A DNA stretch of 64,000 bases from Kiloniellaceae bacterium (GCA_021776115.1 JAJFGN010000042.1:111656-175655); one strand, 5' to 3'. Positions 48,580 to 59,537 are shown, counted from the first letter of the stretch. Numbers and translations are program-made. The notes: generated from the letters alone by a model not told the origin.

Positions 48580-49745
48580 CACCCCGCGCTCGGCAAGCGA
48601 ATCGTGGCCACTGCTTGGGCTGCGATGCCTTCGCGCCGCCCGGTAAAACCGAGTTCTTCCGTCGTCGTTGCCTTGACGCTGACCCGCTTGAGCCCGATAT
48701 CCAGGAGCGCCGCCACGCGCGCGACCATCGCTTCCCGGTACGCTCCCACCTTCGGCCGTTCGCAGATCAGGGTGACGTCGGCATGCACGAGCGCACCGCC
48801 CTGAGACCTCACCAGATCGGCAGCGTGGCGCACGAACTGGCCGGAGTCCGCACCCCGCCATTGCGGATCCGAGGGCGGAAAGTGGCTTCCAATGTCGCCC
48901 GCGCCTAGGGCGCCTAGAATGGCGTCCGTTAGGGCATGCAAACCGACGTCGGCGTCCGAATGGCCGAGCAAGCCAGCGTCGTGCGGGACGGCGATGCCGC
49001 ATAACATAACCTGGCTACCGGGGCCGAAGCGATGCACGTCAAAACCTTGACCAACCCGGGTTTCGCCCAAGGTTTCTCCCCTCAGCCAGTGTTCGGCCCG
49101 CACTAAATCCTCCTGGGTCGTGACCTTGAAGTTCTCGGGCGCGCCTTCGACCAAGCGAACCGTGAGCCCGGCTTGCTCTGCGACGGCCGCATCGTCGGTC
49201 AGGTTCTGGCCGCGTGCCGCGTCGTGGGCTGCCAAGATTGCGGTGTAATTGAATCCCTGCGGCGTCTGCGCGCGCCACAAACCGGTGCGCTCAAGCGTGG
49301 CCGTTATTCGACCGTCCGCGCCGCCGCGCTTCAGCGTGTCGATCACGGGCAGGGCGGCGATCGCGCCCGGCGCCTGTCCCAAGGCATCGAGCACCCGGTC
49401 GATCACGGCCGGGCCAATCAAAGGACGGGCGCCATCGTGGATTAAAACTCGTGTGGGTGCGTGTGGCGCCAGGGACAAAAGGCCATTTTGGACCGACTCC
49501 TGTCGGGTCGCGCCGCCGGCGACCGCGTCCGGCAATCCCAAACCCTCCGCGGCGGCGGCGTACATTGCCCGATCGTCGGGATGGATGACGGCCTGAATTG
49601 CATCGATGCCGGGATGGCGGCGGAAGGTTTCCAGCGCATGCCGTAGGACCGGCCGCCCCGCGAGAGGGGCGTACTGCTTCGGGTGAGTAGCGCCAAACCG
49701 GCTGCCGCGCCCCGCCGCGACGACCAAGGCGACCGTGCCGGGCAT
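48579..49745 (-). CDS. ispDF: Bifunctional MEP cytidylyltransferase / MEcPP synthase (IspDF)
   Basis: Catalyses two non-consecutive steps of the MEP isoprenoid pathway. In the 388-residue fusion, residues 1-225 are IspD (AAGRGSRFG nucleotide loop, KQY, HDGARPL, TPQGF) and residues 230-388 are IspF ([19 protein letters not shown] metal ligands, IGSHFPPSD, and the C-terminal KATTTE-x-LGF). The fused form is characteristic of alpha- and epsilonproteobacteria. It works on the product of dxr at 1.9-3.0 kb (via IspE in between, not in window). Divergent from the YpjD-like gene. Confidence 0.97.
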   Translation of the reverse strand: MPGTVALVVAAGRGSRFGATHPKQYAPLAGRPVLRHALETFRRHPGIDAIQAVIHPDDRAMYAAAAEGLGLPDAVAGGATRQESVQNGLLSLAPHAPTRVLIHDGARPLIGPAVIDRVLDALGQAPGAIAALPVIDTLKRGGADGRITATLERTGLWRAQTPQGFNYTAILAAHDAARGQNLTDDAAVAEQAGLTVRLVEGAPENFKVTTQEDLVRAEHWLRGETLGETRVGQGFDVHRFGPGSQVMLCGIAVPHDAGLLGHSDADVGLHALTDAILGALGAGDIGSHFPPSDPQWRGADSGQFVRHAADLVRSQGGALVHADVTLICERPKVGAYREAMVARVAALLDIGLKRVSVKATTTEELGFTGRREGIAAQAVATIRLPSAG

Positions 49746-49872
49746 CGGTGAAACCTCGAATCTACGTTCGGGGGGAGCCTAGTGGGCGCCGCGCGCCGGG
49801 CCAAGAGGGACTTTCGAAACTTGGAGCTCGCGAAGGGCGTTACCGCGCGGTTGTTGGAGGCTATAATGAGGT

Positions 49873-50676
49873 ATGCCAAATGCAGTCCTAATGAGCCTAT
49901 CGGCCCTGGCCGCCCTGATCCCGGCGGCGATCTGGTCTTTTAGAGGTGCCGCGGCGCGGCGTGACGTCCTGTTTTGGGCCGTCGTGGTGGTTGCCGCCGC
50001 CGGATCGGCCACGATTAGCGTCGCCCAACTTTTCGGTCCGTGGCAAAGCGGCTTGTCCCTGGCCTTGTGGATGTCCATCGCGGTTAGCATGGCGATTTTC
50101 ATCGGTCTGTCGCTTGGTGTTCGCGAAGCTTGGCGTCTGGCGCCTCTCGTGGCGCCATACCTGTTGCTGCTTGGGATCCTGGCCACGCTATGGAGCAATG
50201 TCGCGCCCAGCGATCCCTTGGCCAGCTCGCCCGACGCTTGGCTGGTCCTACATATTGCGGTATCCGTCGCAACCTATGGCCTATGTACCCTGGCGGCGGT
50301 CGCCGGAGCCGCTGTGCTGTTGCAGGAGCGCGCGATCAAGCGCAAGCAACCGAACTCACTGACCCACCGCTTGCCGTCAGTCGCCGACGCCTCGCGTCTG
50401 CAGGGCCGCCTGCTCGCCGCCTCGGCCGTCGTGCTGGCACTCGGTATCGCAACCGGCATGGCGGAGCAGTATCTGACGACCCAGCAATTACTGGAGTTGG
50501 ACCACAAGACCCTCTTGTCCATTCTGGCTTTCGCCGTAATTGCCTTGCTCCTGGTCTTGCACCGCCGCAGCGGATTGCGGGGCCAACATGCGGCGCGCTT
50601 GATCTTGGTTGCGTATTTGCTTCTGACCCTGGCCTATCCTGGGGTGAAGTTCGTCACTGGCGTCCTTCTGGTCTAG
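49873..50676 (+). CDS. YpjD/CcsA-like cytochrome c assembly-family membrane protein
   Basis: A 267-residue polytopic protein with about eight membrane segments. The segments W-LVLHIAVSVATYGL, a Q-ER loop, LDHKT-LLSI and the late AYPGVKFV match the YpjD branch of the CcsA/CcmC heme-handling superfamily. CcmC/CcsA proteins handle heme in cytochrome c maturation; YpjD homologues have no firmly assigned role, and the WWD heme motif is not evident. It stands alone between ispDF and dusB, which are otherwise neighbours in many alphaproteobacteria. Confidence 0.82.
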   Translation: MPNAVLMSLSALAALIPAAIWSFRGAAARRDVLFWAVVVVAAAGSATISVAQLFGPWQSGLSLALWMSIAVSMAIFIGLSLGVREAWRLAPLVAPYLLLLGILATLWSNVAPSDPLASSPDAWLVLHIAVSVATYGLCTLAAVAGAAVLLQERAIKRKQPNSLTHRLPSVADASRLQGRLLAASAVVLALGIATGMAEQYLTTQQLLELDHKTLLSILAFAVIALLLVLHRRSGLRGQHAARLILVAYLLLTLAYPGVKFVTGVLLV

Positions 50677-50726
50677 CTGTAGAGCCTGAATACGCTTTCA
50701 ATTTCCGGTATGAGCATATAGAAAAC

Positions 50727-50747
50727 GCCTATGTAATAGGCTTTCAT
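50727..50747 (+). terminator. Weak hairpin-plus-T-tract between the YpjD-like gene and dusB
   Basis: GCCTAT (50727-50732), loop GTA, ATAGGC (50736-50741), then TTTCAT. The stem is short but perfect and flanked by AAAA on the left. It could end the YpjD-like transcript before dusB starts 16 bp later. The 86-bp gap is AT-rich and may also hold the dusB promoter. Confidence 0.4.
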
Positions 50748-50762
50748 ATGATTGCTTAATAA

Positions 50763-51749
50763 ATGAGCATTTCCATCGGATCTTTGCGGCTGGAGGAGCC
50801 GGTTATTCTGGCCCCTATGTCGGGAGTTACGGACGCCCCTTTCCGCCGTATTGTCAATGATTTAGGCGCCGGTCTTGTCGTCTCCGAAATGATCGCCAGC
50901 CAGGCAATGATCCGCCGGACCCGCGATTCCATGAAACGAGCCCGAAACGAGGCGGAGGCCTATCCCTTGTCGGTCCAGCTCGCGGGGTGTGAACCGGAGG
51001 TCATGGCCGAGGCGGCGCGCCTGTGCGTCGATTTGGGCGCCAAGATGGTCGACATCAACTTCGGCTGCCCGGTCAAGAAGGTGGTCAATAAGGAGGCTGG
51101 CTCGGCCTTGATGCGGGATCTGCCTGCCGCCGCGCGTATCCTGGCCGCAACCGTGCGGGCGGCTGAGGTTCCGGTAACCTTGAAGATGCGCACAGGGTGG
51201 GACGAGACTCAGCGCAACGCGCCGGAATTGGCTCGAATCGCTGAGGATTGCGGCATCCAGATGGTCACGGTCCATGGCCGTACCCGATGCCAGCTTTACT
51301 CGGGTTTCGCCGATTGGGCCTTCGTGCGGCAGGTGAAGCAGGGCGTCGGCATCCCGGTCGTGGTCAATGGCGACATTCGCACTCTGGATGACGCAGCGCG
51401 CGCCCTGAGTGAATCCGGCGCCGACGGCGTAATGATCGGGCGCGGAGCAAGCGGGCGGCCTTGGTTCCTGCAACAGGTCATAGCCTTCCTAGCCCGTGGC
51501 GAACGGCTACCGGATCCGCCCCTGGCCACCCAACTCGCGATCGTCCTGGACCACTACGAGGCGATCTTAGCGGAACACGGCGTTCCGCGCGGCGTGCGTA
51601 TCGCGCGGAAACACCTGGCCTGGTACTCCAAAGGCTTACCGAATGGCGCTGAGTTTCGAGTTCACCTGAACCGGCTGGAAAATCCGGTGGAGGTTAGGGC
51701 CGCAGTGACGGCGCTCTATGCGCCCCAGTTGGCGCTGGCGGCCGCTTGA
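50763..51749 (+). CDS. dusB: tRNA-dihydrouridine synthase DusB (NifR3)
   Basis: FMN enzyme reducing uridine to dihydrouridine in tRNA D-loops. The 328-residue protein has the [13 protein letters not shown] start, the catalytic-cysteine segment [19 protein letters not shown] (Cys near 101), K-MRTGWD, VHGRTR and VNGDI. It opens the ntr operon: its stop overlaps the ntrB start by one base. The old name nifR3 comes from this linkage in Rhodobacter, though DusB itself is not a nitrogen regulator. Confidence 0.96.
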   Translation: MSISIGSLRLEEPVILAPMSGVTDAPFRRIVNDLGAGLVVSEMIASQAMIRRTRDSMKRARNEAEAYPLSVQLAGCEPEVMAEAARLCVDLGAKMVDINFGCPVKKVVNKEAGSALMRDLPAAARILAATVRAAEVPVTLKMRTGWDETQRNAPELARIAEDCGIQMVTVHGRTRCQLYSGFADWAFVRQVKQGVGIPVVVNGDIRTLDDAARALSESGADGVMIGRGASGRPWFLQQVIAFLARGERLPDPPLATQLAIVLDHYEAILAEHGVPRGVRIARKHLAWYSKGLPNGAEFRVHLNRLENPVEVRAAVTALYAPQLALAAA

Positions 51750-52882
51750 TGGCAAACCGCGGACTACCGATGCCGACCATCGATCGGGCGGTCTCCCTGG
51801 CCGATCCCTCCGCAATCCTCAGCGCTTTGCCGGAGCCTGTGATCGTGATCGACGGCGAGGGCGCCATCGCTCACGCAAACCCAGCGGCGGAGCAGTTCTT
51901 TCGTACCAGCCTGGCGGCGCTCGCCGGCCGGCGGCTGGACGTGTACCTGCCATCCGATAGTCCGGTTCACGGTTTGGTGGAACAAGTTCGACGCGCCGGG
52001 CATTCAATCACGCAATATGGTGTCACTATCGAGTCGCCGCGCATAGGATCCCACTTCGTTTCCCTCGGGGTGTCCGCAATGACGGATTCTTCGGGCGGCA
52101 ACGCGGGCGTTGTGGTCTCAATCCATGAGCACTCCATCGCGCGCAAGATCGACGACCAGTTAATTCATCGCAACGCGGCACGCTCGATCACGGCGATGGC
52201 GGCCATGCTGGCGCACGAGGTCAAGAATCCGCTCTCGGGCATTCGCGGCGCCGCCCAGCTGTTGGAGCAAGAGGCCGATGCCTCCGACCGGGAATTGACC
52301 CAGTTGATCTGTGGCGAGACCGACCGGATTGTTGCTTTGGTAGACCGCATGGAAATGTTCTCCGACGATCGGCCCCTAAAGCGAGAGCCGGTCAATATCC
52401 ACGAGGTTTTGGACCACGTCCGGCGTTTGGCGCTCAGCGGTTTCGCTCGGCATATCGACTTTCGTGAGCAATACGATCCCTCGTTGCCAGCGGTCTACGG
52501 TAATCGGGATTTGCTGACTCAGGCGCTTCTAAATCTGGTCAAGAACGCGGCCGAAGCGGTGCCGGCAGAGGGTGGAGAAATTGTCCTCACAACATCCTTT
52601 CGCCAGGGTGTGCGGCTGGCCGTGCCGGGCCGGGATGCTCGCGTCGATCTGCCGCTTTGTATCGGCTTGCAAGACAACGGTTCGGGAATTCCCGAGGAGC
52701 TGAAGGCCCATCTCTTCGAACCTTTCGTGACCAATAAAGTCGGTGGCAAGGGTCTTGGCCTGGCTCTGGTCGCGAAGGTCGTAGGCGACCACGGCGGCGT
52801 CATCGAGATCGATAGCGTGCCGCGGCGCACCAACGTGCGCATGATGCTGCCTATGGCGCCGAGTAGCGGGCACAAGGCATGA
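51749..52882 (+). CDS. ntrB: Nitrogen regulation sensor histidine kinase NtrB
   Basis: Cytosolic kinase/phosphatase for NtrC, controlled by PII. The 377-residue protein has an N-terminal PAS domain (about 20-130), the dimerisation helix with phospho-accepting His156 in [13 protein letters not shown], and the HATPase domain with N box [16 protein letters not shown] and GGKGLGLAL. The ATG at 51749 overlaps the dusB stop by one base; a TTG one codon upstream is less likely. It overlaps ntrC by 4 bp. Confidence 0.96.
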   Translation: MANRGLPMPTIDRAVSLADPSAILSALPEPVIVIDGEGAIAHANPAAEQFFRTSLAALAGRRLDVYLPSDSPVHGLVEQVRRAGHSITQYGVTIESPRIGSHFVSLGVSAMTDSSGGNAGVVVSIHEHSIARKIDDQLIHRNAARSITAMAAMLAHEVKNPLSGIRGAAQLLEQEADASDRELTQLICGETDRIVALVDRMEMFSDDRPLKREPVNIHEVLDHVRRLALSGFARHIDFREQYDPSLPAVYGNRDLLTQALLNLVKNAAEAVPAEGGEIVLTTSFRQGVRLAVPGRDARVDLPLCIGLQDNGSGIPEELKAHLFEPFVTNKVGGKGLGLALVAKVVGDHGGVIEIDSVPRRTNVRMMLPMAPSSGHKA

Positions 52883-54336
52883 CCGGCGCAACCATCCTGG
52901 TCGCCGACGACGATCGCGCGATCCGCACGGTCTTGAGTCAGGCCTTGGGCCGAGAAGGTTTCGACGTACGCACGACGGGTACGGCGGCCGGCCTATGGAA
53001 GTGGATCGAAGCGGGCGAGGGCGATCTGGTCATCACCGATGTTGTGATGCCCGATGAAGACGGGCTGGATCTGCTGCCCCGCATCAAAAAGTTGCGCCCT
53101 AATCTGCGGGTCATCGTCATGAGTGCCCGCAGCACGCTTTTGACGGCGGTCAAGGCGGCGGAACGCGGCGCTTTCGAATATCTCCCGAAACCCTTTGATC
53201 TGCGTGAGTTGGTGTCGACCGTCGGCCGTGCACTCGCCGAGCCCGCGAGCCGGGTCGGGACCACGGGGGCGGGCCCAACGCCAGGCCAACAGGGCGAGGA
53301 AGGTGGTTTGCCCCTAATCGGGCGCTCCCCGGCGATGCAGGATATCTATCGGACCCTGGCCCGGCTTATGGGGACCGACCTGACCGTCACAATCTACGGC
53401 GAATCCGGGACCGGCAAGGAGCTGGCTGCACGCGCGCTGCACGCTTACGGTCATCGGCGCCATGGCCCCTTTGTTGCCATCAACATGGCCGCGATCCCGC
53501 GCGAGCTGATCGAGAGTGAACTGTTCGGGCACGAGAAGGGGGCCTTTACCGGTGCGGCGTCGCGTGCGGCTGGCCGCTTCGAGCAAGCCGCGGGCGGGAC
53601 CCTGTTCCTCGATGAGATCGGCGACATGCCGCAGGAAGCCCAGACCCGTTTGCTACGTGTGCTGCAGGAAGGGGAGTACAGCCGTGTCGGAGGCCAAGTG
53701 GCGATGCGGGCCGACGCCAGGATCGTGGTCGCGACCCATCGGGATTTGCGTCACATGGTCCGCCAAGGGTTGTTTCGGGAGGATCTGTTTTATCGGCTCA
53801 ACGTGGTGCCCCTTCGCCTGCCGCCACTGCGCGAGCGGGCCGAGGATGTGCCGGAGCTTGTTCGGCATTTCTTGACTCAAGCCCAGGGAGAGGGACTACC
53901 CCTCAAGTCGCTCGACGGGCCGGCGATCGAAGTCCTCAAGGCCCATCGATGGCCCGGAAATGTGCGTGAGTTGGAGAATCTGATACGCCGTCTACTTGCG
54001 CTGTATAGCCAGGATACCATCGGCGCGGAAATCGTTCGGGCCGAGCTGGCGGAGGCGCCGGCACCGGCCGACAACGGCCCACCGGCGGGAGAGTCTCTGG
54101 CGGGGGCGGTTGAGCGCCACTTGAAGGAGTATTTCCAGGCGCACCGGGATAGGCTGCCCGCGTCCGGCCTGTATGACCGGGTTCTGCGAGAAATTGAGCG
54201 GCCGCTGATTGAATTGAGCCTGACCGCAACCCGCGGCAATCAGATTCGCGCGGCCCAGTTGCTGGGGGTGAATAGAAATACTCTCCGTAAGAAGATTCGA
54301 GACCTGGACATTCAGGTGATTCGCGGCCTTAAATAG
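52879..54336 (+). CDS. ntrC: Nitrogen response regulator NtrC (sigma-54 activator)
   Basis: Activates nitrogen-starvation genes from enhancer sites. The 485-residue protein has a receiver domain (phospho-Asp54 in [11 protein letters not shown]), an AAA+ domain with Walker A GESGTGKE near residue 172, an intact GAFTGA loop that contacts sigma-54, Walker [11 protein letters not shown], and a C-terminal Fis-type helix-turn-helix ([20 protein letters not shown]). The complete GAFTGA contrasts with NtrX in the same operon. A 62-bp gap precedes ntrY. Confidence 0.96.
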   Translation: MTGATILVADDDRAIRTVLSQALGREGFDVRTTGTAAGLWKWIEAGEGDLVITDVVMPDEDGLDLLPRIKKLRPNLRVIVMSARSTLLTAVKAAERGAFEYLPKPFDLRELVSTVGRALAEPASRVGTTGAGPTPGQQGEEGGLPLIGRSPAMQDIYRTLARLMGTDLTVTIYGESGTGKELAARALHAYGHRRHGPFVAINMAAIPRELIESELFGHEKGAFTGAASRAAGRFEQAAGGTLFLDEIGDMPQEAQTRLLRVLQEGEYSRVGGQVAMRADARIVVATHRDLRHMVRQGLFREDLFYRLNVVPLRLPPLRERAEDVPELVRHFLTQAQGEGLPLKSLDGPAIEVLKAHRWPGNVRELENLIRRLLALYSQDTIGAEIVRAELAEAPAPADNGPPAGESLAGAVERHLKEYFQAHRDRLPASGLYDRVLREIERPLIELSLTATRGNQIRAAQLLGVNRNTLRKKIRDLDIQVIRGLK

Positions 54337-54398
54337 GTTGTGGCAAATTTACAACAGGCGGTGGGGCGGCGCCTGATTCCCAGAGCGCCGGCCCAACC

Positions 54399-56717
54399 AT
54401 GACCCAAACGATTGAAACCGCGGAGGTTGCCGCGGACCGGTCGACCGAAGGCGCGCCAACCCCGCCGGGCGCCCTGGCGCGTACTATCGCTTGGGCGCGG
54501 CGCGTCGGCCTGGAGCGAAAGCTTGCCATCGCCTTTCTGGTCGGTGGCGTCGCCTCAGGCACCGTGACCCTGATGGCGATGACCGGCAACTTTCCGATCG
54601 CCGCAGATCCCTGGTCACTGCTGTTGCTTCTTAATCTGGACTTGGTTCTTCTCCTCGGACTTGGGGCCCTGGTCGCGCGCCGGCTGGTCATACTTTGGGT
54701 CGCGCGAAAACAGGGTCTAGCCGGGTCCCAGCTACATACCCGCTTGGTCGCGCTGTTCAGCTTGATCGCTGTGACGCCAACCATCGTCGTCGCCGTGTTT
54801 TCGGTACTGCTGTTCGATTTCGGATTACAGGGCTGGTTCAGCGACCGGGTGCGCACGGCCGTCGAAGCGTCGTCCGCCGTCGCCCGGGCATATTTGGAGG
54901 AACACAAGAACAACATACGCTCGGACGCGTTGGCCATCTCGCAGGATTTGGACCGACTAGGCGTTTCGCTCGCGCTCAACCCGAGTCGTTTTAGCCGTGT
55001 GCTGGCAAACCAGGTGGGCGTGCGCTCTTTGACGGAGGCGATTGTCTTTGACCGATCCGGGCGGGTAGTGGGCCGGGCCGGGTACACCCTCCTGCTTGAT
55101 TTCGATCCCGAGGTTCCGGATTGGGCTCTGCGCCGCGCCGACCAGGGGGAAGTTGTTGTTTTGACGGCCGACACCGACGACCGGGTCCGTGCGCTGCTTC
55201 GCCTGCAGGGCTTTACCGACAGCTATCTATTCGTGGGCCGCTTGGTCGATCCGCAGGTTTTGGCCCACATCGACCGAACCAAGAATGCCGCTCAGCTATA
55301 TCAAGAGCTAGAGGGCAAGCGCTCCGATCTCCAGATAACGTTTGCGCTTATTTTTGCGGTTGTCGCGTTGCTGTTATTGCTCGCTGCCGTTTGGGTCGGC
55401 CTCGCCTTTGCAAATCAATTAGCTCGTCCGATTTCCCAACTGATCGATGCGGCGGAACGGGTCGGTGCTGGCGATCTGCGCGTACGGCTCCAGGAATACG
55501 ACGGCGCGGCGGAGATCGGGTCGTTGGCTCGCGCATTTAACAGCATGACCGGCGAGCTTGGGAGTCAGCGCCATGAGTTGTTGGAGGCCAACCGCGAACT
55601 CGACAACCGGACTCGATTCATCGAGGCCGTTTTGGGCGGAGTATCCGCCGGAATCGTCGGCATGGACCGTCACGGCGAAATCACCTTGCTTAATCTTTCA
55701 GCCTGCAAGCTTTTATCCCTCGAAGCAGACGCCCTGATCGGTAAAACCCTGTACGAAGCCCTACCCGAAATGGCCGAGCTTCTGAAGACCGCGACCCGCC
55801 GACCGCAACGTCTAGCTGAGAACATGGTCAAGCTGAATCGGGACGGTCAAACGGAGCGACATTTCTTGGTCCGAATCGCGGCCGAGCTCGATGAAACAGG
55901 GATCATCGGTTTTGTGGCGACCTTCGACGACGTGACAGAGCTGCTCTCCGCCCAGCGAAAGGCGGCATGGGCGGATGTTGCACGCCGGATCGCGCACGAG
56001 ATCAAGAACCCGCTGACGCCGATCCAGCTCTCGGCGGAGCGCCTGAAACGCAAATACATGGACGAAATCACGAGCGATCCCGCGACCTTCAAGACCTGCA
56101 CAGACATCATCGTCCGGCAGGTCGGCGATATCGGCCGTATGGTCGACGAATTCTCGTCTTTCGCGCGCATGCCCGCGCCGGTCATCGCGGAAGAGAACTT
56201 AGTAGAATTGCTGCGCCAGGCGCTGTTCCTGCAAAGAAACGCCCACCCCGACATCACGTTTACTGTAGATGCGCCGGACGAGAGCTTAACCGTGGCTTGC
56301 GATCGCGAGCAGTTTGGCCGAGCGCTCACCAACCTCTTTCAGAATGCCTGCGATGCGATAGATCGCCGGCCGGCGCAGGCCAACGGCGAGTTGCCGCCGG
56401 GCATGGTCACAGCCCGGGTTATTCAAGAAGGCCACAACCACGTGGTCGAGATCGGCGACAACGGTGTCGGCCTGCCGGTCAGTGAGCGTAACCGCCTTAC
56501 CGAACCTTATGTGACGACGCGTGAGGAAGGGACGGGCCTTGGCCTAGCGATCGTCAAGAAGATCATGGAAGACCACGGCGGCAACCTGCGGCTGTCCGAC
56601 CAGCCGGGCGGAGGGGCTTTAGCTAGCTTGATCCTACCGCGAACAGCCGCGCCCAGCGGTCGGACTCCGGCGCCGGATGCGGGCTCAGATCCAAAGGTGG
56701 CTTCACATGGCGCGTGA
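54399..56717 (+). CDS. ntrY: Nitrogen regulation sensor histidine kinase NtrY
   Basis: Membrane kinase paired with NtrX. The 772-residue protein has three membrane segments in the first 150 residues, a periplasmic sensor region (about 155-315), a fourth segment (about 318-340), a HAMP linker (NQLARPISQLIDAAERVGAGDL), a PAS domain (about 410-515), His533 in RRIAHEIKNPLTPIQ, and an HATPase domain with GDNGVGLP and GTGLGLAI. The layout is the standard NtrY form. In some alphaproteobacteria NtrYX responds to redox or oxygen and nitrogen; the signal here is not known. It overlaps ntrX by 11 bp. Confidence 0.95.
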   Translation: MTQTIETAEVAADRSTEGAPTPPGALARTIAWARRVGLERKLAIAFLVGGVASGTVTLMAMTGNFPIAADPWSLLLLLNLDLVLLLGLGALVARRLVILWVARKQGLAGSQLHTRLVALFSLIAVTPTIVVAVFSVLLFDFGLQGWFSDRVRTAVEASSAVARAYLEEHKNNIRSDALAISQDLDRLGVSLALNPSRFSRVLANQVGVRSLTEAIVFDRSGRVVGRAGYTLLLDFDPEVPDWALRRADQGEVVVLTADTDDRVRALLRLQGFTDSYLFVGRLVDPQVLAHIDRTKNAAQLYQELEGKRSDLQITFALIFAVVALLLLLAAVWVGLAFANQLARPISQLIDAAERVGAGDLRVRLQEYDGAAEIGSLARAFNSMTGELGSQRHELLEANRELDNRTRFIEAVLGGVSAGIVGMDRHGEITLLNLSACKLLSLEADALIGKTLYEALPEMAELLKTATRRPQRLAENMVKLNRDGQTERHFLVRIAAELDETGIIGFVATFDDVTELLSAQRKAAWADVARRIAHEIKNPLTPIQLSAERLKRKYMDEITSDPATFKTCTDIIVRQVGDIGRMVDEFSSFARMPAPVIAEENLVELLRQALFLQRNAHPDITFTVDAPDESLTVACDREQFGRALTNLFQNACDAIDRRPAQANGELPPGMVTARVIQEGHNHVVEIGDNGVGLPVSERNRLTEPYVTTREEGTGLGLAIVKKIMEDHGGNLRLSDQPGGGALASLILPRTAAPSGRTPAPDAGSDPKVASHGA

Positions 56718-58098
56718 TATCCTGGTCGTCGACGACGAGGCGGATATCCGGATGTTGATTGGCGGCGTCCTGAACGACGAGGGGTTTTCCACGCGCGAAG
56801 CGGCTGACAGTGACGCGGCCCTGGTTGAGTTGGCGACCCGGCGGCCGAGCTTAGTCATTCTCGACATATGGTTGCACAATAGCCGCCTGGATGGCCTCGA
56901 GCTTCTTAAGGTAATCCGGCGCGACGATCCGGCCATTCCGATCGTAATTATTAGTGGGCACGGCACCATTGAGACCGCAGTCGCAGCGATCAAGTTGGGC
57001 GCCTACGAATTCATCGAAAAACCGTTCAAAGCAGACCGCCTGCTACACGTCGTCGATCGTGCGATCGAAGCTTCGCGGCTGCGCCGGGAAAACGAGGAGT
57101 TGCGCCTGCGCGCCGGACCGGAAACGGATTTGATCGGCCGCTCCACGGCAGCCAACCAGCTCCGGCAGGCGATCGATAAGGTAGCGCCGACGGGGAGTCG
57201 CGTGCTGATCACAGGGCCCGCCGGTGTCGGCAAAGAGGTGGTTGCACGAATCCTGCATGGCAAGTCGCGCCGAGCGAATAGCTCCTTCGTTGTGCTGAAC
57301 TGTGCGACGATGCATCCCCAGGGCTTGGAACGCGCCTTATTCGGATGCGAGCCGGGCGTGGAGGAGCGCGACGCGCCGGGCCGCGCCGGGCTATTGGAGC
57401 GTGCTCATGGAGGAACCCTCTTGTTGGACGAAGTGGCCGATATGCCCCTTGAGACCCAGGCTAAAGTCGTTCGGGTGCTACAGGAATTCACCTTCGAACG
57501 GATCGGCGGTGATCGAAGCGTTCAGGTCGACGTGAGGGTGATCGCCTCGACGAGCCGTGATTTACAAGCGATGAACCGCGCCGACCGGTTCCGCGAGGAT
57601 CTATATTATCGCTTGAATGTTGTGCCGCTTCCGGTCGCTCCCCTGTCCCAACGGCGCGAGGATATTCCGGACCTGATCCTGCATTTCATGAATCGGGCCG
57701 CCGATGTTGCCGGTCTGCCGCCACGACGGATCAGCGCCGATGCCATGGCCACGCTTCAGGCCTACGATTGGCCTGGCAATGTGCGCCAGCTCCGCAACGT
57801 GATCGATTGGATTCTGATTATGGCGCCGGGCAATTCAGACGATGCCGTTGACGCCGGCATGCTGCCGCCCGATATCGGCGCCATTTCCCCTTCTTTTGTG
57901 CGTGGCGAGGCCGGTATCGAGATGATGTCCTTGCCGTTGCGCGAGGCGCGAGGCATCTTCGAGCGCCGTTATCTGGAGGCGCAAGTCATGCGCTTTGGGG
58001 GCAATATTTCCAGGACCGCGAGCTTTGTCGGGATGGAACGTTCTGCCTTACATCGCAAGCTGCGGTCCCTTGGCATTAGCGCACCGGATCGGCTCTAG
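56707..58098 (+). CDS. ntrX: Response regulator NtrX (AAA+ domain without GAFTGA)
   Basis: Partner of NtrY. The 463-residue protein has a receiver domain (Asp53 in LVILDIWL), an AAA+ domain with Walker A GPAGVGKE, Walker B LLLDEVADMP, and a Fis-type DNA-binding end (GGNISRTASFVGMERSALHRK). At the place where NtrC has GAFTGA, this protein reads G-V-E-E-R-D-A-P-G, so the sigma-54 contact loop is missing. The same loss is known in other alphaproteobacterial NtrX proteins and implies action without sigma-54. The ATG at 56707 is preferred over 56677 and overlaps ntrY by 11 bp. Confidence 0.95.
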   Translation: MARDILVVDDEADIRMLIGGVLNDEGFSTREAADSDAALVELATRRPSLVILDIWLHNSRLDGLELLKVIRRDDPAIPIVIISGHGTIETAVAAIKLGAYEFIEKPFKADRLLHVVDRAIEASRLRRENEELRLRAGPETDLIGRSTAANQLRQAIDKVAPTGSRVLITGPAGVGKEVVARILHGKSRRANSSFVVLNCATMHPQGLERALFGCEPGVEERDAPGRAGLLERAHGGTLLLDEVADMPLETQAKVVRVLQEFTFERIGGDRSVQVDVRVIASTSRDLQAMNRADRFREDLYYRLNVVPLPVAPLSQRREDIPDLILHFMNRAADVAGLPPRRISADAMATLQAYDWPGNVRQLRNVIDWILIMAPGNSDDAVDAGMLPPDIGAISPSFVRGEAGIEMMSLPLREARGIFERRYLEAQVMRFGGNISRTASFVGMERSALHRKLRSLGISAPDRL

Positions 58099-58125
58099 GT
58101 ATTTTTCAAGCACTGGATTTTCCTT

Positions 58126-59502
58126 ATGCAGGTCATCATCTGCGGCGCTGGTCAGGTGGGTTATAACATCGCGCGGTATCTCTCCGGCGAGGACGCGGAT
58201 ATCACCATTATCGATCAGTCTCCCGAGTTGATCGCGAAGATCACGGATTCGCTCGATGTAAAGGGAATGGTGGGCTTCGCCTCGCATCCCGACGTGTTGG
58301 AGCGTGCCGATGCGGCGAACGCGGACATGGTGATCGCGGTGACCTACGCCGACGAGGTCAACATGGTGGCGTGTCAGATTTGTCACTCTATCTTCGAAGT
58401 CCCCACAAAGATCGCGCGAGTGCGAAACCAAAGTTATTTGGATGCCATGTGGTCGGACCTGTTCAGCCGCGACCATATGCCCATCGACGTGATCATTTCA
58501 CCGGAAGTGGAGGTCGCGCGGGCAATCGAGCGCCGGTTGCAGATACCCGGCGCGTTCGACGTGCATCCGGTGGCTAACGGCAAGGTCTCCATGATCGGTG
58601 TACGTTGCACGCCCGAAACGCCGATCCTAAACACGCCGCTGCGCCAACTGACCGCGCTGTTTCCCGAATTGCATATCGTCGTCGTTGGGATATGGCGCGA
58701 TGGTCAGGGCATCGTCCCAAAGCCGGAGGACGAGTTGAAGAATGGCGACGATGTTTACTTTGTCGCCGATACAGCCCATCTGGCGCGTGCCATGGCGTCC
58801 TTCGGCCATGAGGAAAAGGAGGCCCGCCGGGTTATCATCATCGGAGGCGGAAATATTGGATTCAATTTGGCGACCGCGGTCGAGAAATCGCACCCCCATG
58901 TCGCCCTGAAGTTGATCGAGGTGAACAAAGAACGTGCGGAGCTCGTCGCGCAGTCGCTGGAGCGCTCGGTGGTGATTCACGGTGATGCCTTGGATACCGA
59001 GATTCTGGAGGAAGCGGGCGCGGCAACGGCCGAGACGGTGGTCGCGATCTCCAACGACGATGAGGTCAATATCCTGGCTTCTCTCTTGGCCAAGAGATAC
59101 GGCTGCCGGCGCGCCGTGACCCTGATCAATAAGCCGACCTACGGGCCCTTGGTCGGGACTCTGGGGATCGATACGGTGGTCAGCCCGCGCACGATCACCG
59201 TCTCCACAATATTGCAGCATGTACGCCGCGGCAGAATCCGCTCTGTACACTCGATTAGCGAGGGCTTTGGCGAGGTCATCGAGGCAGAGGCCCTGGAGAC
59301 ATCCAGCCTGGTCGGTGTGCCGATCCGAGAATCTAACCTGCCCGAAGGTGTCCTGGTCGGCGCCATAGTGCGTGAGAACGAGGTCATCATCCCGCGCGGT
59401 GATACCGTGGTGCAAGCTAATGACCTGGTGATCATTTTTGCCGCGACGGCGGCGGTGAAAAAGATTGAGAAAATTTTCGCCGTTAAGCTGGAATTTTTCT
59501 GA
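58126..59502 (+). CDS. trkA: Trk potassium transport NAD-binding peripheral protein TrkA
   Basis: Regulatory ring protein on the cytosolic face of the TrkH/TrkG potassium channel. The 458-residue protein contains two repeats of RCK_N (Rossmann, starting IICGAGQVG and IIIGGGNIG) plus RCK_C (TrkA-C), the full double-length form. The D-x-x-x-E-E-G-like stretch and the late VPIRESNLP-x-GVLVGAI segment are typical. trkH is not adjacent; dat follows by 35 bp. Location between ntrX and dat matches many alphaproteobacteria. Confidence 0.96.
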   Translation: MQVIICGAGQVGYNIARYLSGEDADITIIDQSPELIAKITDSLDVKGMVGFASHPDVLERADAANADMVIAVTYADEVNMVACQICHSIFEVPTKIARVRNQSYLDAMWSDLFSRDHMPIDVIISPEVEVARAIERRLQIPGAFDVHPVANGKVSMIGVRCTPETPILNTPLRQLTALFPELHIVVVGIWRDGQGIVPKPEDELKNGDDVYFVADTAHLARAMASFGHEEKEARRVIIIGGGNIGFNLATAVEKSHPHVALKLIEVNKERAELVAQSLERSVVIHGDALDTEILEEAGAATAETVVAISNDDEVNILASLLAKRYGCRRAVTLINKPTYGPLVGTLGIDTVVSPRTITVSTILQHVRRGRIRSVHSISEGFGEVIEAEALETSSLVGVPIRESNLPEGVLVGAIVRENEVIIPRGDTVVQANDLVIIFAATAAVKKIEKIFAVKLEFF

Positions 59503-59537
59503 TCCCGCTTTGACTGGAAAAGGAGACATATCCGACA

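Noticed and set aside
50763..51749. nifR3/dusB taken as evidence for nitrogen fixation.
   Set aside because: DusB is a tRNA-modifying enzyme; its linkage to ntrBC is general in alphaproteobacteria and no nif genes are present.
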